From Eleusine coracana subsp. coracana (lineage: Eukaryota; Streptophyta; Magnoliopsida; Poales; Poaceae): a stretch of 64,000 nucleotides of DNA. A model generated the notes under the pieces. It was not told the origin of the DNA and did no database searches. It saw nothing but the letters and a program-made list of their open reading frames with translations. Position 1 is the stretch's first letter. The number at the start of each line of letters is the position of its first letter. Both the position numbers and the translations under genes were made by a program. The DNA is taken from NCBI GenBank assembly GCA_032690845.1, contig CM064427.1, positions 18,611,501 to 18,675,500 on the forward strand, written 5' to 3'. This document shows positions 35,385 to 45,378 of the stretch, piece by piece.

Positions 35385-36465
35385 TATAGGCACTTCCCAA
35401 GTGCCCCTTTTATATATAAATATTACCCCAATTAGAGCATGATTGATACTAATTTAGGCCATTTACCTGTGATATTATCTATATATTTGTATATGCGTTG
35501 TTTTGGAGCTTTATTGCAGAAACAGGTAAAATTGGTGATTAAAGTGATGATGGAGAGGACAGGAGTCCAGAACCGATGAAAAGCACTGAAGAAGCCCAGT
35601 GCGTCGATTGGCGCAGTCCATGAGCCGATCGGCGCAAGGGTGTTTTGGCCCACAGAAGTGACCGAGGCCCATTCCACATGTTTATGGAAGTTTATCTGCG
35701 CAAGACACTTGAAGATATTTGTCTAGAAGATTTATGGAATTTCAAGAAGATTTATGGAACTTCAAGATCCCAACGTGCATTACAAGACTTTATCTCGAAG
35801 GAAAAGCCCCACATGACAGTTGTGAAAGACAGAGAAACAGACTCGGAGAAGAAACCAGAGAAGACACGGCTGGCACCGATCGGCGCAATCCAGGGTAAGA
35901 TACTCACGCGATTAAGGGTTTCCTCTCGGCAGCGATAAATCGGGAGCCGCTCGGAAAGCAAGGTGGTCTTATTCATTATAGGTTTTCATTGATCTATGTA
36001 ATTACCCATTATGATGCTATTCAATTAGACTTTCTGGTTATGATCTCACTAGTAGATATCTGGTTACTCACTTAACAGCATAGGCTTACAAGATCTGGCG
36101 CACTTTGGCTTAGATTCACCAGTGTGTCGATCGGCTCAACTCCTGCGCCGATCGGCGCAACAACAGATTTACTATCTGGCGCACTTTGGCTTAGATTCAC
36201 CAGTGTGCCAATCGGCTCAACTCCTGCGCTGATCGGCACAACGACAGATTTACTGTCTGGCGCACCTTTGCGCTGGCCAGTCTCCCCATCATGCAACCTG
36301 ATTTCGACAGTAGCCTTGACTAGATCTTTTATTGTTAACTTTGTTTAATAACCCCTAAGGTCCAGTGGATTCGATAAACTTGGAATACTCAATTCAAGGA
36401 AAAAGTGCTACAATCATATACCGTCCTCTTGCGGCATATAAGTGGGTGCGTAGGTACGACCAACA
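35385..36465 (+). repeat. Athila-like right LTR with internal deletion
   Basis: 1081 bp against 1570 bp for the left LTR. Up to about 35887 it follows the left LTR to CCGATCGGCGCAATCC, then jumps to AGGGTAAGATAC, which in the left LTR lies near 27955. The loss is about 480 bp. The first base pairs read TATAGG where the left LTR has TGTTGG. The deletion removed one member of a palindrome pair and the TATA box. Confidence 0.9.
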
Positions 36466-36470
36466 AAGTG

Positions 36471-38482
36471 CTTTGCACTTAACAAAAGAGCAAGGTCATC
36501 AAATTTTGCCCCTAAAGCCTTTGAATGCATCTTTCTTGGTTATGATCCAAATTCGTGTGCTTACCGTGTTTTCAACAAGGACTCCAGTTGTGTTGAAGTC
36601 ACAAGTGATGTGCAATTTGATGAAACTAATGGCTCTCAAGTGGAGCAAGTTGGTGTTGTTGTGCTAGATGATGATGAGGCTCCATGTGAAGCATTGAGAA
36701 GAATGGCCATAGGTGATGTTTGACCCCGTGATCCAAGTGATGATCAAGTTGATCCATCCTCGAATCAAGCTTCTCCACCCACACAAGATGATGACCAAGA
36801 TCATGATCAAAATTATGGCAATGATCAAGGGGGAGAAGATGAAGAAGATGGAAATGATACAAGACCACAAGTTGCACATTCAAGAGTACATCAAAGTGTG
36901 CAATGAGATCACCCCGTCGACAACATTCTTGGTGATATTGAAAAAGGGGTAACTGCTACATCACGTATTGCTACATTTTGTGAACATTACTCTTTTGTTC
37001 CTTCTTTTGAGCCATTTAAGGTACAACATGCACTACGTGATCTGAATTGGGTATTGGTCATGCAAGAGGAGTTGAACAACTCGAAAGAAATGAAGTATGG
37101 ACTTTGGTAGAGAGACCAAAGCAAAATGTTGTGGGCTCCAAGTGGGTGTTCCGCAATAAACAAGATGAGCATGGTGTGGTGACAAGAAACAAGGCAAGGC
37201 TACCGGCAAAAGGTTATTCACAAGTTGAAGGTCTGGATTACAATGAAACTTATGCTCTCGTAGCTAGGCTTGAGTCAATTCGTATATTACTTGCCTATGC
37301 TACTCACCATGATTTCAAGTTATATCAAATGGACGTGAAATGTGTCTTCCTCAATGGGCGAATTAAGGAGAAAGTGTATGTGGAGCAACCACTCGGCTTT
37401 GAAGATGAAACCTAACCATGTATTTAAACTCAATAAGGCGCTCTATGGGCTTAAGCAAGCACCTAGATCATGGTATGAATGCCTTAGAGATTTCCTTATT
37501 AATAATGGTTTTAAGATTAGCAAAGTTGATTGCACACTCTTCACAAGAAGAGCTGAAGATGACATATTTGTATGCCAAATTTATGTAGATGACAAAATAT
37601 TTGATTCTACTAACAAAGCTTTTTGTGATGAGTTTAGTTCTATCATGACCAAGAGGTTTGAGATGTCTATGATAGGTAAATTATCATTCTTCCTTGGCTT
37701 TCAAGTAAAGCAACTCAAGGAAGGGTTGTTCATAAGTCAAACCAAGTACACTCAAGATATTCTCAAAAAGTTTGACATGAAGAACGTCAAACTCATCAAG
37801 ACGCCCATAGCCACAAATGGGCATCTCGACCTCGACATGGGTGGCAAAGTGGTGGACCAAAAGGTATATCGCTCCATGATTGGCTCTATGCTTTACCTTT
37901 GTGCATCTAGAGCCGATATCATGCTTAGTGTGTATATACGTGCAAGATTTCAAGCTGCTCCTAAAGAATGCCATTCAAGGGCCGTTAAAAGAATTGTGCG
38001 ATATTTGGTTCATACTCCCAACCTAGAGCTTTGGTATCCCAAGGGCTCCGCATTTAAGCTTGTTGGTTAAGGTTGATAGGAAAAGCACGTACGAGACATG
38101 CCAATTCTTGGGCAGGTCCCTGGTATCATGGTCATCCAAGAAACAAAATTCTATTGCTCTATCGACAGCCAAAGCGGAGTATGTCGCATGGATGCGACAA
38201 ACTCTAAAGGACTTTGGTTACACTATGAACAAAGTTCCTCTCCTATGTGACAATGAGAGTGCCATAAAAATAGTCAATAACCCCATTGATCACAACCGCT
38301 CAAAGCACATAGATGTTAGACACTATTTCTTGAGAGATCATACTATCAAAGGGGATATCTTGATTAGTCATGTGCGCACAGATAAACAACTGGCCGATAT
38401 ATTCACCAAGTCACTAGATGAGAAAAGATTTTGTGAGCGTAGGAATGAGTTAAATATCATTGATTCTAGGAATATGGCTTGA
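36471..38482 (+). pseudogene. Sirevirus pol, reverse transcriptase and RNase H part
   Basis: Continues the pol frame cut at 26955. The reverse transcriptase start reads EVWTLVERPKQNVVGSKWVF (about 37090), followed by QMDVKCVFLNG and, after a frame change near 37410, ALYGLKQAPRSWYE. The catalytic YVDD is kept (about 37580). RNase H follows with STAKAEYVAW and DNESAIKI (38160-38270) and the usual RSKHIDVRHYFLRD end. Breaks include stops before 37047, the shift near 37410 and another near 38065. Inactive, but well preserved. Confidence 0.9.
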
Positions 38483-39587
38483 AAGGTTGTACATCGCTTG
38501 GCATAGGATAGATGTTTGCAAAAGAAAATGATTGCAAAATATTAATTGTTTTTATATTTTAAAAACTTTTGGAGTTGATCTTTGGATCATGTGGATTTGG
38601 ATCTGACCATTTTTGGATTGGTTGTTTGTGGCTAGTATCATTCAATGAAACACTATTTTAAAAATTATGTACAATATAGTCAACAACCTCTCCTCTCCCA
38701 AGTTCAAATTTCTACACATATTTCTGCTATGTTTTCTGTAAGGAGCCGGACTTGGACGGTCTGCAGGCATCCAAGTCCGGGAGCGTTCTATCTCTGCTCT
38801 ACATCAACATTAACCGAACTAAGACGGCCCTGATGGTGCCTTCATTCGGGTCTGCTGATTACTGCACCCAATATTTAAGAGCCAGACTAGGACGGTAACT
38901 CTAGCGTCCTAGTCTATGGTTGGGTTTTCACCTTTTTAACTGTTGGGGACTTACCCCTTCAGTCATTTTCTTCTCCAACCCGACTCTATCTTCCTCTTTG
39001 GCGACCAAGGCACCCCCTCCGGCGATCTCTCTCTCCCTCCATCAAGTGGACCAAGTTCTTGGGGGAAAAGCACCTAGGGGCGCGGCCAAGCCCGGGGCCC
39101 CATTTATTTGGAGCTCTCTTCCTCTTCCCTCAAGGTACCTAGGGCTCTCCTTTGCTCTTCCTTCAAATTCTTATATGCCCTAGGATTTCCTTGCAATGTA
39201 GATGGTGTAGATGACTCCTATGACATCATTTATGTACTCTGTACTTCATATGATTAGAAGATATCGTTTGGTTGTTCTGCTAGCATGGTTAGGGTTCGGC
39301 TCTGCTAGGACCCGGATTAGGATGGCTCTGGCCCGTCTAAGGCCGAGTACTTATAGTCCAACCCCCTTCCTTTGCTTCATTTAACACACCATCTATTCCT
39401 TGTATTTTTTGGATACTTGGACAAACAAACTTTGCAGTTCATTCTGTCAGGACCCGGACTAGGCCAACTCCTTGGTATCTTAGTCCACCTGCTGATAGAA
39501 TGCACTTCACTATTTGTTATTTTGAGCATCACTTGATCATTCGTATCCTTTGGTCCTTATCCATCTTATTCATATCTCTCAGGATCA
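38483..39587. other. Sirevirus spacer between pol and the envelope-like frame
   Basis: No long frame. It carries more of the GGACTAGGAC family seen in the LTRs, here often as inverted pairs. The clearest is GACTAGGAC and GTCCTAGTC, with 12 bases between them, at 38884-38913. Others are near 38746-38780, 39308-39345 and 39456-39486. Confidence 0.75.
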
Positions 39588-39901
39588 ATGGCCGGTGATG
39601 GCGGCAAGGGCAAGGGCAAGAAGCATCCGGAGATGACCGGCTATCAACATTTCCCTAACGCTAAGACTGTTTGTGGAGGAAGCAGTAGCTCTGCAGCAAC
39701 CAGAGACATTCTCTTGCAGCCCAGAGATGAAGATGTGATTGAAGAGCAGTCGGTTGAGGATATCCCACAGCAGCAGCAGCAGCAGCCACCCCCTCAGGGG
39801 GATATTGGTCCTCTTATCAAGGCACCGCCACTTGAGAGTCCCAACAATCCAAGAAGAGATAAGGATTACTCCAAGGATCAGCCTGCAGCAACTGCCATGA
39901 G
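39588..39901 (+). pseudogene. Sirevirus third (envelope-like) frame, first part
   Basis: An ATG at 39588 opens a Gly/Lys-rich start, a Gln run (CAG repeats at 39769-39785) and a Pro-rich stretch. The frame is cut after the codons at 39896 by solo LTR 2 and continues at 41478. Sireviruses differ from other plant copia elements in carrying such a frame between pol and the 3' LTR; its function is not established. Confidence 0.7.
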
Positions 39902-41472
39902 TGTTGACGGTCGTTAAGTACCAATTTAGATCGTCAATATACCTATAAAGGTAGGAAGACTTAGCATTTCATACCCGTATGTTAGTTAGGAATAATAAGA
40001 TTTCACTTGTCCTTGAAGATTTATGTGCATGTAGGCATTTGATATAAAAGAATTGGAGAAATGGAGCATAATCCGGGAAAACACCATTCCAGCCAATGGG
40101 ACAGTGCCAACTGGACTTTCTCAGATTTCATACGTGGCTGCACAGGATTTCTCCAAAGAACATTGAGTTAAAACACAAGAGGACTCACCTATCTGTCACC
40201 CCGAGGAACCACAAGGCCAAAGGCCCCACTCCCTGATCGGGCGACCAAGAGGGAGGTCGGACGACCTGGTCTTGAGGCGGTTTGGCCTCCCCTTCCTTAT
40301 GTCACTCCCTCAGCTCTTTGGCAATGTCGGTGGCCTGAGGTCCCATTGCGGTTACTCTCCAGTACCAACCTATGGGCCCTATACAAGGAAGGGGAGAGCT
40401 CCACACTCACACACACACTCAAGAGTTACTCTTTTTTCTCTTTCACTTAGTAGTTTCCTAGTCCTAGTGGAGTTTAGTTTAGGTGGAGTCATGCTCAAGT
40501 CTCCAAGTCATAGGAGTATTGGTATGGCTCTTGTATCCCTCCTTTATTCTCTAGTATTATGACTTTGTTCTATTTAATTAATATGGTTCTTCTATATAGT
40601 TGTGTTTATGATATGTGTTCCTTGTTTGATTATATATCATATTCATGTTATAGGACTTTATGCTTTCAAGATGATATAGACTTGCTATCTTGTTGTCATG
40701 ATTGGCATATACCTTGACTATAGTCTAAATGCTATAATGCTAATTTGTACTTTAGTCTAGCTATTGTGTCTCAACATGGGTTTGATATCCACGTAGGTTT
40801 AGAGAAGCTCTAGTGTTTGATCTATGCTAGAGTTCTACTTAAATGTGTAAGCGCAGTGCTTAGACGGCTAGGTAGTATCGATCACCTTGTAATCCACGGT
40901 CTGCAGAGGTAGGCAGTAGGTGGTGACAGTCCTATCTGTCCTTTATACTCCTCCATGTTCGGTTGCGACGTGTGTCCAAGACGGAGTTGTCTTGTGTATG
41001 TCGGACATAAATCCATATACAAAGTGTTAAGTGCATTAGACCATGACTAGTATAGACTTGTTTGTAATTGTTTGACTATATAACTATATAGGTAGACTAA
41101 CATTAGAGATACGACTTTGCTCTCCTAATGAAAACTCACTAGAGACTTAGGACCTTTCATTTATCTTTGGGAATGATGCTCTGTGTGTCACACTACCCCT
41201 ATCCTTATTATACTTACCCCTGTATAAACTCTTAGTACTAATACCAATCTTATGTCAATGTTACTATTAATAATCATATATTCATGCTATGTCTTCCTTC
41301 GGTAGAACTATAAATGACAAGCCATTGGAGAAATACTTTGGTGAAATGCTACAACGGTATTTTCTGTGCACTTGTGGATTTTACTCTATTGACACTAAGG
41401 TGCATCTTTATAATTATGTCTAGCACCATTGCCAGGGATGATTATATCGATGAAACGTAGCAAATGTCAACA
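39902..41472 (+). mobile_element. Solo LTR 2
   Basis: 1571 bp, starting TGTTGACGGTCGTTAA and ending TGTCAACA, with a perfect 5-bp target duplication ATGAG (39897-39901 and 41473-41477). Same family and orientation as solo LTR 1, but in a different place of the host Sirevirus, so the two are separate insertions. The TATAAATAG box of solo LTR 1 reads TATACAAGG here. Nothing internal is left. Confidence 0.93.
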
Positions 41473-41477
41473 ATGAG

Positions 41478-42688
41478 GGATGATGATTTGTACTCACTCC
41501 CAAGGGAATCCCCTGACCCTTGTTTTTGGAGTCACTTTCAAGCGGATTTCTACTCCTCTGCTTATCTCCACAAGAAAACTCATGTGATTGAGGCTCAGTG
41601 GGTCGATTGGGAGTATATGGAGAGAAGGGGCACCCCTGAATTTCTTAAAGTGGTAGCAGCTAGCAAGCACCATGGAGTGTATGACATCATGGCACTCCCA
41701 TACCCATGGAACAAGGAAATTATTGCTCAGTGTTTCTCCAAAGTCCACTTCACAACTGGAAGTAGCAATCTTAAGAGGACATGGATGACAAACGGTGAGA
41801 GATACATCGTTACCTACAAGAGGTTTGCTTCTATTCTTGGCCTCCAACACTGCCTCAAGTCTTCTAAGCGCATTCATGATTAGACAGTGATGGATCCGGA
41901 TGGGATGTTCTTCATGTATGAGAGGAGTTACAATGGATCCTCCAAATATTCATGGTTTTCTTCCTTTCCTCATGGTTCTCAACCGATGTGTGAGGAAGAC
42001 TCTAGGCCCAAGAGATGGAGATGCATCAAGTGTTCCCACCAATTTGAGAAACTTGCTTGCTAGGCTGCATGGGAATCCACAATTCAATGCTTTTGACTTC
42101 ATTTGGGAGAACATCTATGCTATATCCGTCAACCCCGCTTGGTCTTGCTACTATTGACCATATATTATGAAGTTGATTGAGGAAATCAGCGGGCTTCAAT
42201 TTGTCAAGGATGTGCCTCACAAGACATTGAGGCCTCAAAATCTTGTTTCCTTGGTTTCTCCCACAACTACACCAATGACCACTAGAGGTGAGGGATCTAG
42301 CTCAGCTGCTCAAGCTTCTTCCCGTGGAAGGAAAGGTCTCTTCAAGTTCCTCTCCGCCCTATTTTGTCTTGGGCATGATGCAAATCAGAAGCTAGACAAT
42401 GAGAGGAAGGAAAGAAAGAAGAACACAAGGACTCTCAAGCGCCTCTCCACCAAGCTTGAGTTCAGCCTAGCCCGTTCTCCACCCGGTTCTGAGGACAACG
42501 ACTCACCTCCACATCCTTATCTGCATTCTACTCTTTCTTTAATTAGGAAGGAGCATGAGTACTTTGGCATCACCACGAAGGGCATCGAGGAAGCTACCGG
42601 TGTTGTTGGTGGGAGTGAAGGCGATGGCGATGATCATGAGGATGAAGAGAGGGAACCTAGTGGCAGCGAATACGATGGCAGCAAGTGA
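41478..42688 (+). pseudogene. Sirevirus third (envelope-like) frame, second part
   Basis: Continues the frame from 39901: FWSHFQADFYSSAYLHKKTH, a region resembling the 'putative plant transposon protein' family, to a TAG at 41881. After that the reading moves to another frame at about 41935, then to a third at 42167 after a stop at 42155. The tail is Ser/Thr-rich, then basic (KERKKNTRTLKRL), then acidic up to TGA at 42686. No obvious signal peptide or membrane helix is seen. The breaks make it non-functional. Confidence 0.7.
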
Positions 42689-43199
42689 TTATCTTCATCG
42701 ATGATTTCTTTTTCCTTTTTGGTGTCTTGATGCCAAAGGGAGAGAAGAAGCTTATCTATCTAGTTATGTTGATCATGAACATATTTGAATTTCAAAAAAT
42801 TTGTAATGTTTAAGACTATGTGATGTGTGGTGTATCTTTAAATTTCACTATTTGCTCTTGTAAGATCTTGTTAAGACTCATTTGTGATCTTTGTGTAATG
42901 ACTATGTTCTATGAATGATGTGTTTATGAATAATGGTTGTTGGCTATATGTGTTTCCTCTTTTTATCATTCACTCAGTTATATCACTTGATCACACTTGT
43001 TTAGGCCCCCCACGATTGCAATGAATATATGTATGAGCTCTCAAAATTTATGTCTTAGTTTGCATATGGATTATTGTTGTTTGAATCATGGATGCATAAA
43101 TCTAGGGGGAACTCTACATATATTGATTGGAATCAAAATTCTTTTTAACTCAAATGTAAGCTTTAATTGGTTGTCATCAATCACCAAAAAGGAGGAGAT
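42689..43199. other. Sirevirus 3' untranslated region with polypurine tract
   Basis: AT-rich, non-coding, ending with the purine tract AAAAAGGAGGAGAT at 43186-43199 directly before the right LTR. Confidence 0.8.
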
Positions 43200-44799
43200 T
43201 GAAAGTGCATCTAGGCCTCTATGTGGGTTTTGGTTAATTAATGATGAACAATTAAAGGACTAATGATATTTGCTAAGTATATGAACAAGGCAAATACTTA
43301 ATGCATCAAAGACAACCCCCCCCCTCCCCAAATGAAAAGGAAAAAGAAAAGAGCCAATCGGCGACTCCTAGTTTATGTTCTTATTTTTGGGTCATAGGTA
43401 TGTCGTACTACTAACACCATATTGCATTTTTCCAACACTTAACAGTGCAACACTTTCTGGAATCCGGACTAGTCCGGATATGGCCGGAGTAGGACGGCTT
43501 GGACTAAAATAAAACCGGTTTTGGTTCTGGAATCGACCGAGCTGGACTAAGATGGGGACCAGGGTGGCCGGACTAGGACGGATCTGTCCGGACTAGGATG
43601 GCTCAGAGCCTGACCAGTGGTAAATGGTTTTTGTTCTGGGTTCATCCAAACTAGGTTGGTTATGGCCGAACTAGGACGGCTGTTTGCCAAACCAAGAGCT
43701 TTTTGGGTCTATGTTAAGTCCACCCGGACTAGGACGGCTAGGGTCGGACAAGGAAGGGTCCTTGACCCTCTAGGGATCATTTTGCTCAGGAAGTTGCTTG
43801 GTCCGGACTAGGACGGGTTTTTTCGAACTAGTCCAGGTCACTAACACTTAGCCAATTTTCTGGGGTCTGGTGAGTGTCTGTTTTCTATTTGAACTCCAGG
43901 CCCAGACTAGTCTGGCCCCCTGATACCGGACTAAGACGGCATCTGGCACCCAAACGGCTATATTTTTCTCCCCGACTATAAATACACCCCTTTATCCCTA
44001 AACTCGGGTTGGCCACTCTATTGAGCTGAAAAACACATATGAGCATTCTTAAGCTTCCCCAACTCTCTCCAAAACTTGCTACTTCGATTCTTGTGGGATT
44101 GAGAGGATATTTGTGAGAATTTGAGTGAGCCACATCATATTGCATTGGAGCACTTTGGGTTCTCTTCACCGTGGCTGAAGTTGTGTTTGTTACTCTTGGG
44201 GATTCATACCCTAGACGGTTAAGCGTCGCCTGGGGCTCCCAAGCTTGTGGTTGAGACCTGAGAAGTTTGTATTGCCCTCCTTGCAAAGGATTCAGTGGAA
44301 AATCAAGTTTGACCTTCGTGATTGCTTGGAAGAGGTTCTAGGGTTGAGAGCAACCTGGTACTTTGTGGACTCCTCAACGAAGACGTAGATTCCTTTGTGG
44401 GACTGAATTTCAGCGGACAAATCATTGTGTCTTGTGTGCTTGTTCTTGTTCTTGTTGTTCACACTCACTAAATTGCTTTGTTCTTGTGCCTCTCATAAAT
44501 TGCTTGTGTAGCTTGTTTCCTAGTCTCCTTATCTTGCTTTAAGCTTTCCAATACTTGCTTCTAGTTAAGTTCTTGCACACTATAAAGTAATTTAGAGTTG
44601 TTTCCATCTTCTATCATGTGCAGTACCCGGATTAGGACACCAACCCTAGCTGACTAGGACGGCTACCCGGACTTAGACGCCTACAATAGCATCTTAGTCC
44701 CGCCTCTATTGGTACTAATTATTTTAATTAGTGGTTTGCAGGTGTGTTTGTCTATTCCCCCCTCCCCCCCCCCCCCCCCCCCCCTCTTGCCAACTTTCA
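43200..44799 (+). repeat. Sirevirus right LTR
   Basis: 1600 bp. Five motif pairs with exactly 20-bp steps: 43468/43488, 43572/43592, 43650/43670, 43728/43748 and 43807/43827. The first member of the first pair is the perfect palindrome CCGGACTAGTCCGG. The TATA box (GACTATAAATACACCCC) lies near 43974. A C-tract of 6 + 21 residues split by one T stands at 44757-44784, just before the end. Confidence 0.93.
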
Positions 44800-44804
44800 A
44801 AAAA

Positions 44805-45378
44805 AGAAGAAAGAAACTGCAAGACTTTCAACAAAGAAGAAAGAAACTGCAAGCATCCTCAAAGCAAAAAAACAAATTGGATGGAATATTTAGTTCCACC
44901 AACCTAATGACATGACGCCAATATTGTCATCAATCCCAGAATACTGATTCCTTTCTTTCATTCTGTTTCTTTGGTCTATGACCAGTATACTGATTATGCT
45001 AGAAGGCAATAATTTGTAGTACCGGGTAAAATATATATCTGAAATGGAATCTCTCCCAACTATTTCCTATTCACTGTTATACCTATCACCTGATATTTCC
45101 TTTCTTCATTCACTAAACCTAATACCGTCCATCATTTTTCACTTGTCCAATATGAATTCTCCACTAAACCTCTCTGATCTATCCTTTTTTCTTCAAATAT
45201 AATAGTAATTTTTACAGTAATTTTTATTACTGCTGTAAAAATGTACTCACTTATGCACAATTGTAATGAAAATATATGCATGAATTGTGAGTAATGTTAA
45301 TGAATGTAAACAGTACAACACATACATCACAAGCCGGCGTGTATCACCATCTAGTTGCACTCTGCGAACAGAGCTCAG
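44805..45378. other. 3' flank of the glycosyltransferase gene
   Basis: AT-rich sequence without a gene. It begins right after the Sirevirus target duplication with two near-copies of an AAGAAGAAAGAAACTGCAAG block (44803 and 44837). The Sirevirus landed about 580 bp past the stop codon of the glycosyltransferase, so it probably lies just outside the transcript. Confidence 0.5.

Larger units (their letters stand above)
27182..36236. repeat. Paired 14-bp palindrome family (GCGCCGATCGGCGC)
   Basis: About 32 copies or close variants are confined to the Athila-like element. Fifteen pairs have the central GATC (or variant) of the two members 19-21 bp apart: 27182/27203, 27456/27476, 28192/28213, 28273/28294, 30114/30135, 30162/30183, 31337/31357, 31737/31757, 31902/31922, 32055/32075, 33562/33582, 34657/34676, 35606/35627, 36129/36150 and 36210/36231. 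Two sites are single, 31593 and 35878; the second lost its partner to the LTR deletion. Pairs occur in both LTRs, in gag, in the envelope-like frame and in non-coding parts. Confidence 0.9.
26961..36465 (+). mobile_element. Athila-like Ty3/gypsy retrotransposon lacking pol
   Basis: LTRs start TGTTGG (right copy TATAGG) and end CAACA. The flanks AAGTG (26956-26960 and 36466-36470) are a perfect 5-bp target duplication inside the Sirevirus integrase frame. After the left LTR, GACGCCGTTGCCGGGGA (28543-28559) fits the Asp-tRNA primer site used by Athila and Tat elements. The right LTR is preceded by AAGTGTGGGGGAAC, the usual polypurine tract. Inside are gag, an aspartic protease and an Athila-type envelope-like frame. 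No reverse transcriptase, RNase H or integrase is visible between 30911 and 32240, so it must have moved with help from another element. Confidence 0.92.
15173..44799 (+). mobile_element. Sirevirus-type Ty1/copia retrotransposon, opened by nested insertions
   Basis: Two LTRs (15173-16748 and 43200-44799) begin TGAAAGTGCATC and end AACTTTCA. They are flanked by the same 5-bp target duplication AAAAA (15168-15172 and 44800-44804). The sequence after the left LTR (ATTGGTTTTAGAGCC) is a slightly decayed initiator-Met-tRNA primer site, and the purine tract AAAAAGGAGGAGAT stands before the right LTR. Internal order is gag, protease, integrase, reverse transcriptase, RNase H and a third, envelope-like frame, which is the Sirevirus arrangement. 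Three insertions interrupt it: 17252-23908, 26961-36465 and 39902-41472. Without them the element would be about 11.9 kb. All its genes are broken. Confidence 0.93.

Noticed and set aside
27182..36236. A CRISPR-like array made of the palindromic repeats
   Set aside because: The repeats are paired at about 20 bp and then hundreds of bases apart, in a plant retrotransposon, with no cas genes and no uniform spacers.
17252..41472. One 24-kb LTR retrotransposon with the two TGTTGA...TCAACA repeats as its LTRs
   Set aside because: The sequence between them is gag-pol of the Sirevirus, whose gag and third frame continue outside both repeats. The right repeat has its own perfect target duplication (ATGAG). 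They are separate solo LTRs.
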